Made by a program: the position numbers and the translations under genes. Of a stretch of DNA of 64,000 nt, positions 56,879 to 64,000 are shown piece by piece. The stretch's first letter is position 1. Every line of letters starts with the position of its first letter. Source of the DNA: Bradyrhizobium sp. KBS0727 (GTDB lineage Bacteria; Pseudomonadota; Alphaproteobacteria; Rhizobiales; Xanthobacteraceae); contig NZ_CP042176.1 of NCBI RefSeq assembly GCF_005937885.2, positions 4,025,501 through 4,089,500 on the forward strand. The letters are read 5' to 3'. The notes under the pieces were generated by a model. The model saw nothing but the letters and a program-made list of their open reading frames with translations, ran no database searches and was not told where the DNA came from.

Positions 56879-58103
56879 CAATCGTTCACAGGTTGACGGT
56901 GCCCGCGTGCTCGCGGATCTCACGGCGCTCCGTGCCATCGGCGCCTACAAGTCCGGCGTGCACAAGCCTACCTTCTCCGAGCCGCACATCCGCTCGCTGC
57001 AGTGGCTGGCGCTGCGGCTGCCTGAAGCCGGGCTGACGGCTGAGATCGACGGCATCGGCAACGTGCTCGGCACCAGCGACAAACCGGGGCCGAAATTGCT
57101 CGCCGGATCGCATCTCGAAAGCCAGAATTATGCGGGCTGGCTCGATGGGCCGCTCGGCGTCGTCTACGCGCTTGAAGCCGCCCGCGTCGTCAATTCCGAT
57201 CCGAACGCCCACGGCACGGTCGAAGTCGCGTCCTGGTGCGACGAGGAAGGTCATTTCGGCAGCTTCCTCGGCAGCCGGTCCTACACCGGCGGCATCACCG
57301 ACGCCGAAATCGACGCCGCGCGCGACCGCAGCAGCGGCAAATCCATGCGCGATGCCCTCCGCGAAGCGGGGCTCGCCGGCCGGGCGCGGGCAGCCTGCCA
57401 ACGCGGGCGCCACATCGGCTATCTGGAGGCGCATATCGAGCAAGGCGAGACGCTTGAAGGCAGCGGTCTCAAGATTGGCGTCGTCACCTCCATCGTCGGC
57501 ATCTGGCAATACCGGATCACCTTCACCGGCGAACAAAATCACGCCGGCACGACTCGGATGGCTGTTCGCCGGGATGCCGGGCTGGCGCTGGCGAGGTTCT
57601 GCGTCGATATCGACGATCGCTTCCCGGCGCACTGCGGACCGCGCACGGTCTGGACCACCGGCCGCATCACCCTCGATCCCGGCGCGCCGAGCATCATCCC
57701 GGGAGCCGCCGAAATGCTGTTCCAGATCCGCGACGACGACGCCGACGTCATCGCCCGCCTGGAGGATCTATTGCGGAGCATGGCCGCCGACGTCAGCGCC
57801 CGTGGCCGCTGCACGGTCGCGGTGGAGCGTATCCGCACCGGCGCGCCGGCGCTGATGGATGCCTCGTTCCAGAATGCCATCGAGGCGGCGAGCGTGGCCT
57901 TTGCCGGCGGCAAATCCATCCGCATGCCGAGCGGCGCCGGTCACGACGCCCAGGTTCTCGCGACCGTCATGCCGTCAGCCATGCTGTTCGTGCCTTCGAT
58001 CGGCGGCATCAGCCATCACTGGACCGAAAACACTGATGACGCGGACATCGTCACCGGCGCCGAGGTCTTTGTTGACGCGTGCCGGCGCCTGCTGAAAGGT
58101 TGA
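56871..58103 (+). CDS. M20-family amidohydrolase (N-carbamoyl/allantoate type)
   Basis: 410 residues. Two-domain M20 peptidase fold, with metal motifs GSHLESQNYAGWLDG (His at the first site, Asp at the second; the usual HxDT reads HLES), CDEEGHFGSFLGS and AHIEQGETLEG. A dimerisation domain follows (HAGTTRMAVRRDAGLAL). The C terminus has SGAGHDAQVL and ISHHWTENTDD. Members hydrolyse carbamoyl, formyl or related N-acyl amino acids. Encoded right behind the hut-linked importer, it may act on N-formyl- or N-carbamoyl-glutamate-type compounds. Confidence 0.85.
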   Translation: MPDNRSQVDGARVLADLTALRAIGAYKSGVHKPTFSEPHIRSLQWLALRLPEAGLTAEIDGIGNVLGTSDKPGPKLLAGSHLESQNYAGWLDGPLGVVYALEAARVVNSDPNAHGTVEVASWCDEEGHFGSFLGSRSYTGGITDAEIDAARDRSSGKSMRDALREAGLAGRARAACQRGRHIGYLEAHIEQGETLEGSGLKIGVVTSIVGIWQYRITFTGEQNHAGTTRMAVRRDAGLALARFCVDIDDRFPAHCGPRTVWTTGRITLDPGAPSIIPGAAEMLFQIRDDDADVIARLEDLLRSMAADVSARGRCTVAVERIRTGAPALMDASFQNAIEAASVAFAGGKSIRMPSGAGHDAQVLATVMPSAMLFVPSIGGISHHWTENTDDADIVTGAEVFVDACRRLLKG

Positions 58104-58188
58104 AGCGCCGGGGCATGTCCCCTTGCGCCTGATGCCGCGCCCGCCTCGGAGATCGCGGCGGCGGCATTGGACGGAATGCGAGGGCAAG

Positions 58189-59403
58189 ATGGCAGCCGAC
58201 AGCGGGCCGACCCGCGCGATCAGGGACATTCCGGTCAGCATCTGGACGCTGGGCTTCGTCTCGATGCTGATGGACATCTCGTCGGAGATGATTCACGCCT
58301 TGCTGCCGGTCTATCTGGTGACGGTGTTCGGCACATCGATGGTGACGGTCGGCGCCATCGAAGGCATCGCCGAGGCGACGGCATCGATCACCAAGATTTT
58401 TTCCGGCGCGCTTTCGGATTGGCTTGGCCGGCGCAAATGGCTCGCAGCGTTTGGCTACGGCCTCGCCGCGTTGACCAAGCCGGTCTTTCCTCTCGCACCT
58501 GAAGTCGGCTGGCTGGTGGCGGCGCGCTTCGTCGATCGCATCGGCAAAGGCATTCGCGGCGCGCCCCGTGACGCGCTGGTCGCCGACCTCGCGCCGGCGG
58601 ACCTGCGCGGCGCAAGCTTTGGTCTGCGCCAGTCGCTCGATACGGTCGGCGCGTTCGTCGGCCCGCTCATCGCTATCGGGCTGATGTGGTGGACATCAGA
58701 CAATTTCAAGGCGGTATTCTGGTTCGCCGTCATTCCCGGATTTCTGTCGCTGGCGCTGATCAGTTTGGCCGTGCGCGAGCCGGATCGGCCGCAGGATCGG
58801 CGCAGCGTGCGCAATCCGGTCAGCCTGACCGAAATCAGGAAACTCGGCGCTACCTACTGGTGGGTGGTGGCTGTCGCGACCGTCTTCACGCTGGCGCGCT
58901 TCAGCGAAGCCTTCCTGATTCTGCGTGCCCGGGATGTCGGACTGCCGATCACGCTGCTGCCGGCCGTGCTGGTGGTCATGAACGTCATCTACGCCATCGC
59001 GGCCTATCCGGCCGGCGCCCTTTCGGACCGCATCAACCGCGTCCCCCTGCTCGCGACCGGCATTCTGTTGCTGATTGCCGCCGATGTCGCATTGGCGCTG
59101 CTGCCGTCGCTCGGCGGCGTCGCCCTTGGCGTCGTGCTGTGGGGGCTGCATATGGGGTTTACGCAGGGGCTGCTGGCCGCGCTCGTCGCGGATACCGCGC
59201 CGGCCGAGTTGCGCGGCACCGCCTATGGGTTCTTCAACCTGCTGGGCGGACTGGCGATGCTCGCAGCGAGCGTCATCGCCGGAGGCCTTTGGGATATCGC
59301 CGGCCCCCGAGGCACCTTCCTGGCCGGCGCGGGTTTCGCCGTCGTCGCACTGGCGGGCCTGCTCGCGGGGCAAGGCAGGGTCACCGGCAGGAACGCCGGA
59401 TAG
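58189..59403 (+). CDS. MFS transporter
   Basis: The ATG at 58189 gives 404 residues; an upstream start at 58123 would add a basic stretch with no membrane character. About 12 hydrophobic helices. Conserved loop 2 reads GALSDWLGRRKWLAAFGYGL, matching the MFS G-x3-D-x2-GRR signature, and its counterpart occurs in the C-terminal half (AGALSDRINRVPLLATG). Similar to MFS proteins of unknown substrate in rhizobia; efflux is plausible. Confidence 0.85.
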   Translation: MAADSGPTRAIRDIPVSIWTLGFVSMLMDISSEMIHALLPVYLVTVFGTSMVTVGAIEGIAEATASITKIFSGALSDWLGRRKWLAAFGYGLAALTKPVFPLAPEVGWLVAARFVDRIGKGIRGAPRDALVADLAPADLRGASFGLRQSLDTVGAFVGPLIAIGLMWWTSDNFKAVFWFAVIPGFLSLALISLAVREPDRPQDRRSVRNPVSLTEIRKLGATYWWVVAVATVFTLARFSEAFLILRARDVGLPITLLPAVLVVMNVIYAIAAYPAGALSDRINRVPLLATGILLLIAADVALALLPSLGGVALGVVLWGLHMGFTQGLLAALVADTAPAELRGTAYGFFNLLGGLAMLAASVIAGGLWDIAGPRGTFLAGAGFAVVALAGLLAGQGRVTGRNAG

Positions 59404-59428
59404 CTGAGTGCCGGGCCAGGAGCTGAGA

Positions 59429-59704
59429 TCACGGTAACCGACGCCGCCCCCAGGAAATCGCGCTCCAGACCCGTTCGTGCAGGTAATACCAGGCGATCTT
59501 GGTGATGACCTCGAGGCCTGCGATCGAACCGGCGATCTCGACCTTGCCGGTCATGAACCAGCTGATGGCAAACGTGTCGAGCGTTCCGAGCGTCCGCCAA
59601 CTGATAGCCTTCAGAACCGATCTCGTATGTGTCTCCGCTCCACGAAACAGCACCCGGCAATGCCTCCTGTATGGCGTCCCGCCGAATCTAACACGCCGAC
59701 GCAC
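59429..59704 (-). CDS. DUF2061 membrane protein
   Basis: 91 residues. The core TRSVLKAISWRTLGTLDTFAISWFMTGKVEIAGSIAGLEVITKIAWYYLHERVW is an unmistakable DUF2061 sequence with two helices. The extra N-terminal 27 residues are Arg-rich and probably not translated; a GTG or later codon may be the true start. Function unknown. The gene is convergent with the MFS gene. Confidence 0.8.
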   Translation of the reverse strand: MRRRVRFGGTPYRRHCRVLFRGAETHTRSVLKAISWRTLGTLDTFAISWFMTGKVEIAGSIAGLEVITKIAWYYLHERVWSAISWGRRRLP

Positions 59705-59886
59705 CGGACTGTTTCATGATCCTCGGTTCCGCGCCGACTTTCCCTCCAGACACTCTCGGGCGGCCAAGCTACCATCCCGAGCGGGCACTTCTTGGACGGG
59801 CGAACGCGTCTCTGATATGCCTGCAACGCGGCGAGCGCGATCTGCGCCGATAACGGGGCAACCTCTGGATCGGACATGGAGTTGAC

Positions 59887-60162
59887 ATGCGACTGGCTGT
59901 TGTACTCGGGGCGATCTGCGCGCTGACCCAAGCCGCTTCTGCCGAGATCGGCGACTGCAGCGCGATCGCCGATGCCGCTGCGCAGCTCGCCTGTTACAAC
60001 AATGAGACGCCCCGCAAGGTTGCACGCTCCGCGACGGCCAGGCCCCCGGGCGTCGCGCGATCTGCCGCTGCCGCCGCCGACAGCTCCAAAAGGATCGATC
60101 AGCCCGGCGACGAAGACGCTGTTCTCAGCGCCAAGATGCGAAGCATCTGCCGCGGCTGCTGA
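59887..60162 (+). CDS. Small secreted protein with C-terminal ICRGC
   Basis: 91 residues. Signal peptide (MRLAVVLGAICALTQAASA), then a motif CSAIADAAAQLACYNNE (cysteines near residues 24 and 36), resembling the C-x-I-x-D-x-AARLACYD repeat of small exported proteins of rhizobia, then a low-complexity spacer and the end RSICRGC. The same end (KSICRGC) closes the gene at the right edge of the window. Two cysteine pairs suggest disulfides. Function unknown. Confidence 0.65.
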   Translation: MRLAVVLGAICALTQAASAEIGDCSAIADAAAQLACYNNETPRKVARSATARPPGVARSAAAAADSSKRIDQPGDEDAVLSAKMRSICRGC

Positions 60163-60591
60163 GTGGCGTGTGCGGACCTTGGGTGCAGGCGACATCGCTG
60201 CATTCGAAGTCAGCCTGGTTGTTGCAGGTATCGGTCGAGGCGGCGCCGCCCCTTGACGTAAGCAAGAACCCGCGGAGCGAAGAGTGACCGATGCGGCCGG
60301 TGACGGTGTAGAGATCGCGGGTGCGGGTCGACGTATATTGCGTGCCAATCGGGGGGGACGCGGGCATCGAAGATGCTGTTGCGTGGCGGACACAGTCGCA
60401 CAGAACATTCAGCCGCGCTGTTCGCGAAGCTGGCCTTCGGCCCCCAATATTTGCAGGTGCAGGAGGCGCTTCACCGCCATCCGGCGTCGGCAATTGCGAG
60501 ACCTCCCGGCGACAAGGCGTCGCGCCAGATTTTCTTGCAAACCGCTGAATTTGCGACCATTTTTGTATCATGCAAGGCAAAGCCCCCTAAC
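60163..60591. other. Non-coding gap, no confident gene
   Basis: About 430 bases. Both strands have open frames (for example the minus-strand frame 60125-60580 with a Cys-rich C-terminal part), but none has a credible start or a recognisable sequence. I see no terminator, operator or structural RNA here. A decayed secreted-protein gene is possible. Confidence 0.4.
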
Positions 60592-61635
60592 ATGCTGCTG
60601 CTTCAGGCCCTCCCCACCTCGATCGGCGCCGCCGCCATCGCGCCGGCATTGCTGGTGCTATGGCTCGTCATTGCCGCGGACGAGCGCCCCGGTCCGCCCG
60701 CACGGGTATGGCTGGCTTTTGTGCTCGGGGCCGCCAGCATTTCGCTGCTGGGAATCGCACGGGCGCCGTTTGCGGCGATTCTCGCCGTCCCCGGAAATCC
60801 TTGGATGACGCAGGCGCTGCGCTCGGTGTTCGGGGTCGCCGCGCCGGAAGAAATAGTGAAAGTGCTCGTGATCGTTGTGGTGTCGGCGCTGGCGCGGCGG
60901 CGCACCTTCGCCGATCCGATGGACACCGTGGTCTATGGCGCCGCTGCGGGCCTCGGCTTCGCCGCTTACGAAAACCTCGCTTATCTGGTGCAGCATACCG
61001 ACATGTGGCGATCGCTGGCCGCCCTGCGCAGCGTGCTGACCGTGCCGTTCCACGGTGCGCTCGGCATCATCGCCGGCGCCTATATCGCGATCGCGCGCGC
61101 CGGTACCGCGCTCGGCGCACATCGGCATCATCGCGACTGGGCCCGCATCTCGAGTTGGAGCCTGGTCCTGTTCGCGCCGGTCGCGCTGCACGCGGCGTTC
61201 GATTTTCCACTGCTGACGCTGCAGCGGAATCCGGACCTCGATTCCACGACCCGGCTGCTGCTGGGAACCGCAAGCGTCGTGATCGGTTTCAGCGCAATCG
61301 GATTTGCGGTGCGGCTGGTGCGCCGCGTCGGCCGGCACCACGCGCCGCGCACCGACATCGCGCGTGAACGGTTGAGCCAGTTGCGGCGAATGTGGGCGCT
61401 GCTGGTCGCGGGCGGTGGCGCGGGCTTTGCCGGCGTGGCCTTTCTCCTGACCTCGATCCACCACTGGTTCGTCAATCCGGAGCGCAACGTCTCGTTGGTG
61501 CTGATCCCGCTCGGCCTTACCTCCATCCTGATCGGACTGGCGTTGCTGGCCGCCACCACGGCGATCTATATTTTCGGCCGCAACCGGATCCGCACGTCGT
61601 CCGAGGGCTTTTCGTCGGCGCCCGGAGCCGGCTGA
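60592..61635 (+). CDS. PrsW family intramembrane metalloprotease
   Basis: 347 residues from the ATG at 60592. Eight or so hydrophobic helices. The PrsW signature is present: APEEIVKVLVI (E-E-x2-K), YGAAAGLGFAAYENLAYL (E-N), and VPFHGALGIIAGAY plus LHAAFDFPLL (two His positions), expected to hold the metal. PrsW-like proteins cleave membrane anti-sigma factors or act on membrane substrates; no target is visible nearby. Confidence 0.85.
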   Translation: MLLLQALPTSIGAAAIAPALLVLWLVIAADERPGPPARVWLAFVLGAASISLLGIARAPFAAILAVPGNPWMTQALRSVFGVAAPEEIVKVLVIVVVSALARRRTFADPMDTVVYGAAAGLGFAAYENLAYLVQHTDMWRSLAALRSVLTVPFHGALGIIAGAYIAIARAGTALGAHRHHRDWARISSWSLVLFAPVALHAAFDFPLLTLQRNPDLDSTTRLLLGTASVVIGFSAIGFAVRLVRRVGRHHAPRTDIARERLSQLRRMWALLVAGGGAGFAGVAFLLTSIHHWFVNPERNVSLVLIPLGLTSILIGLALLAATTAIYIFGRNRIRTSSEGFSSAPGAG

Positions 61636-61749
61636 AGTCTTGTGGCGGACGTTGATTCGGCTCAAAAGATCGAACAACGATTTTGACCCGTCAGCGCCGT
61701 GCGAGCTATAGTGGACGTCAGTCCGCGCGGCACACATCGGGAGAGCTCC

Positions 61750-62334
61750 ATGACCGTTCCCCAGGATTTCGGCAAGGACATCGAAAAACTTCAGTCACAG
61801 GTCAGCGCCACCGTGAAATCGCATTGGAAAGCCTTCCTGTTCGAAGGCATCGTGCTGGCGGTCCTTGGCTTCGCGGCGATGATCGTACCGCCGCTGGCGA
61901 GCCTCGCCGTCACCATCTTCCTCGGCTGGATGTTCCTGATCAGCGGCATCGCCGGATTGATCGTCACGTTCTGGGCGCGGCAGATGCCGGGCTTCTGGTG
62001 GTCGCTGATTTCGGCAGCGCTTGCCGTTCTCGCCGGCCTCGTCCTGCTAGCGCGGCCAGCGCAGGGAGTCCTCACGCTTACCATCGTCGTCGGCGCCTAT
62101 TTCCTGGCTGAAGGCGTCACCACCATCATGTACGCGCTGGAACACCGCCGCGAATTGTCGGAGCGCTGGTCCTGGCTGCTGGTTGCCGGACTGGTGGACA
62201 TCCTGATCTCGTTCCTGATCATCACCGGCCTTCCCGGCTCGGCGGAATGGGCCATCGGCCTGCTGGTCGGGATCAATCTGGTGTTCGGCGGCGCATCCCT
62301 GATCGGCATGGCGCTCGCCGCGCGCAAATCCTGA
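61750..62334 (+). CDS. HdeD family membrane protein
   Basis: 194 residues from the ATG with GGGAGAG upstream. Six transmembrane helices, with the family motif GWMFLISGIAGLI and QGVLTLTIVVGAYFLAEGV. HdeD proteins are linked to acid resistance in E. coli; in alphaproteobacteria the role is not established. It stands alone between PrsW and the aroG leader. Confidence 0.85.
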   Translation: MTVPQDFGKDIEKLQSQVSATVKSHWKAFLFEGIVLAVLGFAAMIVPPLASLAVTIFLGWMFLISGIAGLIVTFWARQMPGFWWSLISAALAVLAGLVLLARPAQGVLTLTIVVGAYFLAEGVTTIMYALEHRRELSERWSWLLVAGLVDILISFLIITGLPGSAEWAIGLLVGINLVFGGASLIGMALAARKS

Positions 62335-62370
62335 GCGTAATCAACGGACAGCCCTGCCGACGATTAAGGG

Positions 62371-62399
62371 ATGACAAGGCGCGATGCGTGCCCTATATA
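62371..62399 (+). promoter_or_regulatory. Promoter of the leader-aroG transcript
   Basis: ATGACA (62371-62376), a 17-base spacer and TATATA (62394-62399) form a good sigma-70-type promoter. Transcription would begin near 62406, which is the A of the leader peptide ATG, so the leader mRNA is predicted to be leaderless. The same situation is described for the trpE(G) leader of Sinorhizobium meliloti. Confidence 0.6.
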
Positions 62400-62405
62400 G
62401 GCCGC

Positions 62406-62486
62406 ATGATCAACCTCGCCGCCAACAGCTATTGGTACTTTAGCTACGACAGCTCGCTGGCGGTGGGAGGATCGCGCTCAATCTGA
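62406..62486 (+). CDS. Attenuator leader peptide with aromatic codons
   Basis: ATG at 62406 to TGA at 62484-62486 encodes 26 residues: MINLAANSYWYFSYDSSLAV, then GGSRSI. The run S-Y-W-Y-F-S-Y is a stretch of Tyr, Trp and Phe codons. It lies directly before the DAHP synthase, which feeds all three aromatic amino acids. Scarcity of charged aromatic tRNAs should stall the ribosome here and release the terminator. Confidence 0.78.
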   Translation: MINLAANSYWYFSYDSSLAVGGSRSI

Positions 62487-62535
62487 CAAATTGCAGCAGG
62501 AAGTCCGAACAGCCGCCAGACCTGGCGGCTTTTTT
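62419..62535 (+). terminator. Ribosome-mediated attenuator with four pairing segments
   Basis: Segment 1 CCGCCA (62419-62424) pairs with segment 2 TGGCGG (62458-62463). Segment 2 extended to CTGGCGG can pair instead with segment 3 CCGCCAG (62513-62519). Segment 3 pairs with segment 4 (62522-62530, AGCCGCCA...TGGCGGCT) followed by TTTTT, a strong terminator. The Tyr/Trp/Phe codons lie between segments 1 and 2, so a stalled ribosome blocks 1:2, allows 2:3 and prevents termination. Confidence 0.75.
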
Positions 62536-62572
62536 ATTGCCGGCAGGTCTCCAAGAAACAGGAGCCACAGCC

Positions 62573-63664
62573 GTGTTGAGCACGACAGACGATCTTCGAA
62601 TTAGCGAACTGAAAGAACTGAGCACGCCGCAGGAGGTGATGCGCGAGATTCCGCGTACCCTGACCGCAACGCGAATTGTGATGGCGGCCCGCAATGCCAT
62701 CCACGCCATCCTGAACGGGACCGACGACCGCCTGCTGGTCGTCGTCGGCCCCTGCTCCATCCATGACCCCGCGGCAGCCGTGGACTACGCCGAGCGCCTC
62801 GCCGCCATGCGCGAAAAGCTCGCCGGCCACCTCGAGATCGTGATGCGCGTCTATTTCGAGAAGCCGCGCACGACGGTTGGATGGAAGGGGTTGATCAACG
62901 ATCCGGACCTCGACGGCAGCTTCAACATCAACCGGGGCCTCAGTCTCGCCCGCAACGTCTTGTCGGCGGTGAACAATCTCGGCCTGCCGGCCGGTGCGGA
63001 ATTCCTCGACATGACGACGCCGCAATACATCGCCGATCTGGTGGCGTGGGCGGCGATCGGCGCGCGAACGACCGAGAGCCAGATCCATCGCGAGCTCGCT
63101 TCGGGACTGTCGTGCCCGGTCGGCTTCAAGAACGGGACCGACGGCAATGTGCGGATCGCCGCCGAAGCGGTGAAGTCGGCGTCGCATCCGCACCATTTCA
63201 TGGCGGTGACCAAGGGCGGACGCTCGGCGATTGCGGCAACCACCGGCAATGAGGACTGCCACCTCATCCTGCGTGGCGGCCACACCCCGAACTACGACCG
63301 CGCCAGCGTCGATGCCGCGGGCGTCGAACTCGCGCGCGCCGGCGTCGCGCCGCGGATCATGATCGACACCAGCCATGCCAACAGCGGCAAGAAGCCCGAG
63401 AACCAGCCGCTGGTCGTGGCCGATATCGCCAGGCAGATCAGCGGCGGCGAGCAGCGCATCATCGGCGCCATGATCGAGAGCAACCTGGTGGCCGGCCGCC
63501 AGGATGTCGTGCCCGGCAAGACACTGACCTATGGTCAGAGCATCACCGACGGCTGTATCGACTGGGAGACGACGGTGTCGGCGCTGAACCTGCTGGCGGA
63601 AGCGGTCGAGGCGCGACGGAATGCGTCGTCGCGCAAAGTCAAAGTCAGGGAGCGTTCGGCCTGA
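62573..63664 (+). CDS. aroG: 3-deoxy-7-phosphoheptulonate (DAHP) synthase, class I
   Basis: 363 residues from the GTG at 62573, with AGGAG eight bases upstream; no ATG is available in a suitable place. Family motifs include VVVGPCSIHDPAAAVDYAE, RVYFEKPRTTVGWKGLINDP, RGLSLARNVLSAV, AWAAIGARTTESQIHRELASGLSCPVGFKNGTDG, TTGNEDCHLILRGG and MIDTSHANSGK. It makes DAHP from PEP and erythrose-4-phosphate, the first step of aromatic biosynthesis. Which amino acid inhibits the enzyme cannot be read from this; the leader suggests all three control its transcription. Confidence 0.93.
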   Translation: MLSTTDDLRISELKELSTPQEVMREIPRTLTATRIVMAARNAIHAILNGTDDRLLVVVGPCSIHDPAAAVDYAERLAAMREKLAGHLEIVMRVYFEKPRTTVGWKGLINDPDLDGSFNINRGLSLARNVLSAVNNLGLPAGAEFLDMTTPQYIADLVAWAAIGARTTESQIHRELASGLSCPVGFKNGTDGNVRIAAEAVKSASHPHHFMAVTKGGRSAIAATTGNEDCHLILRGGHTPNYDRASVDAAGVELARAGVAPRIMIDTSHANSGKKPENQPLVVADIARQISGGEQRIIGAMIESNLVAGRQDVVPGKTLTYGQSITDGCIDWETTVSALNLLAEAVEARRNASSRKVKVRERSA

Positions 63665-63725
63665 TCCGGCAGGCCGAACATCGGGAAGCGGGGCGCGGCG
63701 TGGTTCGCCGTGCCCTGCTCCGCAC

Positions 63726-63829
63726 CAAAGCGTTTTCCAGCGAAGTGGAAACCGGTTCGCGTCTAGAAAACGCGTCAAATCAAAAATCTAGAGCCCCGTT
63801 CCGATTCCATCGGAACGGAAAAGGCGCTA
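63726..63829. repeat. Dispersed intergenic repeat with two inverted repeats
   Basis: GCGTTTTC (63730-63737) pairs with GAAAACGC (63766-63773), and CCGTTCCGAT (63796-63805) pairs with ATCGGAACGG (63809-63818) across a 3-base loop. I recognise the overall form (a GCGTTTTC-GAAAACGC block, then TCTAGAGC and a hairpin) as an element common between genes of Bradyrhizobium and relatives. It lies between aroG and the convergent edge gene and may terminate both. Confidence 0.6.
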
Positions 63830-64000
63830 GCAGCCGCGGCAGATACTCTTGATCTTCTTGTCGAGGGCGGCGTTTTCCTTGCTCAGCGGGTCGTTCGGAT
63901 CGTTGAGGTTCTTCTCGTTCGGGACGTCGCCCGCGCGCGGCTGGCGGTGACCGACCGGGGCCTGGATCGTCGACTTGTCCGCGTTCTTCGGAACCGACGA
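63827..64000 (-). CDS. C-terminal part of a gene cut by the window edge; ICRGC ending
   Basis: The last 57 residues of a minus-strand frame run off the right edge. The visible part is hydrophilic (PRAGDVPNEKNLNDPNDPL, SKENAALDKKIKSICRGC) and ends TAG at 63827-63829. The terminal IKSICRGC closely resembles MRSICRGC of the secreted protein at 59887-60162, so the two are probably related proteins. The start is outside the window. Confidence 0.6.
   Translation of the reverse strand, partial: SSVPKNADKSTIQAPVGHRQPRAGDVPNEKNLNDPNDPLSKENAALDKKIKSICRGC

Noticed and set aside
60125..60580. Minus-strand frame of 151 aa with several cysteines
   Set aside because: No signal peptide, no ribosome-binding site, overlaps the end of the secreted-protein gene; listed only as an uninterpreted gap.

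Overview
The window looks like an alphaproteobacterial chromosome of the Bradyrhizobium / Nitrobacteraceae type. Support comes from high GC, a porin_2-like N-terminal motif, PilZ, DUF805, DUF2061 and HdeD proteins, HutF-type histidine catabolism, and short dispersed repeats of the kind common in that family. The species cannot be named from sequence alone.

Left flank (1-3133): a DUF805 membrane protein, a glyoxalase I, two very small genes, a glutathione S-transferase, a short exported protein with a porin-like motif, and a PilZ protein. A tRNA-Glu(TTC) follows at 3134-3208.

The 3' end of that tRNA (19 bp) is repeated exactly at 41315-41333. The two copies bound a 38-kb integrated element with a tyrosine integrase (39834-41201) and matching integrase arm-site candidates inside each end. 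From right to left it holds: the integrase; a rightward block of small unknown genes, including a protein with 28 tandem tetrapeptide repeats; a CI-like repressor and a Cro-like gene with palindromic operators; a leftward DNA-metabolism block (radical-SAM-like DUF5131, a HerA-like ATPase fused to Myb-like modules, a GapR-like protein, HNH endonuclease, zinc ribbon, MT-A70 methyltransferase); a complete siphovirus-type tail module (tail tube, G/GT frameshift chaperone, 1243-residue tape measure, hub, fibres); and a lysis module (GH25 muramidase, spanin-like pair, M15 peptidase, RlpA-like protein, papain-like peptidase). I can find no terminase, portal, head protease or capsid gene, so the element resembles a headless prophage or tail-particle element rather than an ordinary phage.

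Two further degenerate copies of the tRNA-Glu 3' end (near 43586 and 46312) suggest stacked integrations. The first extra segment carries an MBL-fold hydrolase and an AraC regulator. The second carries a PPi-type phosphofructokinase and an archaeal-type FBP aldolase/phosphatase, bracketed by 112-bp ungapped imperfect repeats.

Right flank (46333-64000): a divergent histidine-utilisation cluster (hutIHUD leftward; hutF, hutC, an ABC importer and an M20 amidohydrolase rightward) around a perfect palindrome, probably the HutC operator. hutG is absent. Then come an MFS transporter, DUF2061, a small secreted protein ending in ICRGC, a PrsW-like protease, HdeD, and a class I DAHP synthase. The DAHP synthase is preceded by what looks like a complete ribosome-mediated attenuator whose leader peptide contains Tyr-Trp-Tyr-Phe-Ser-Tyr. 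The window ends in a dispersed repeat and the 3' end of another ICRGC protein.
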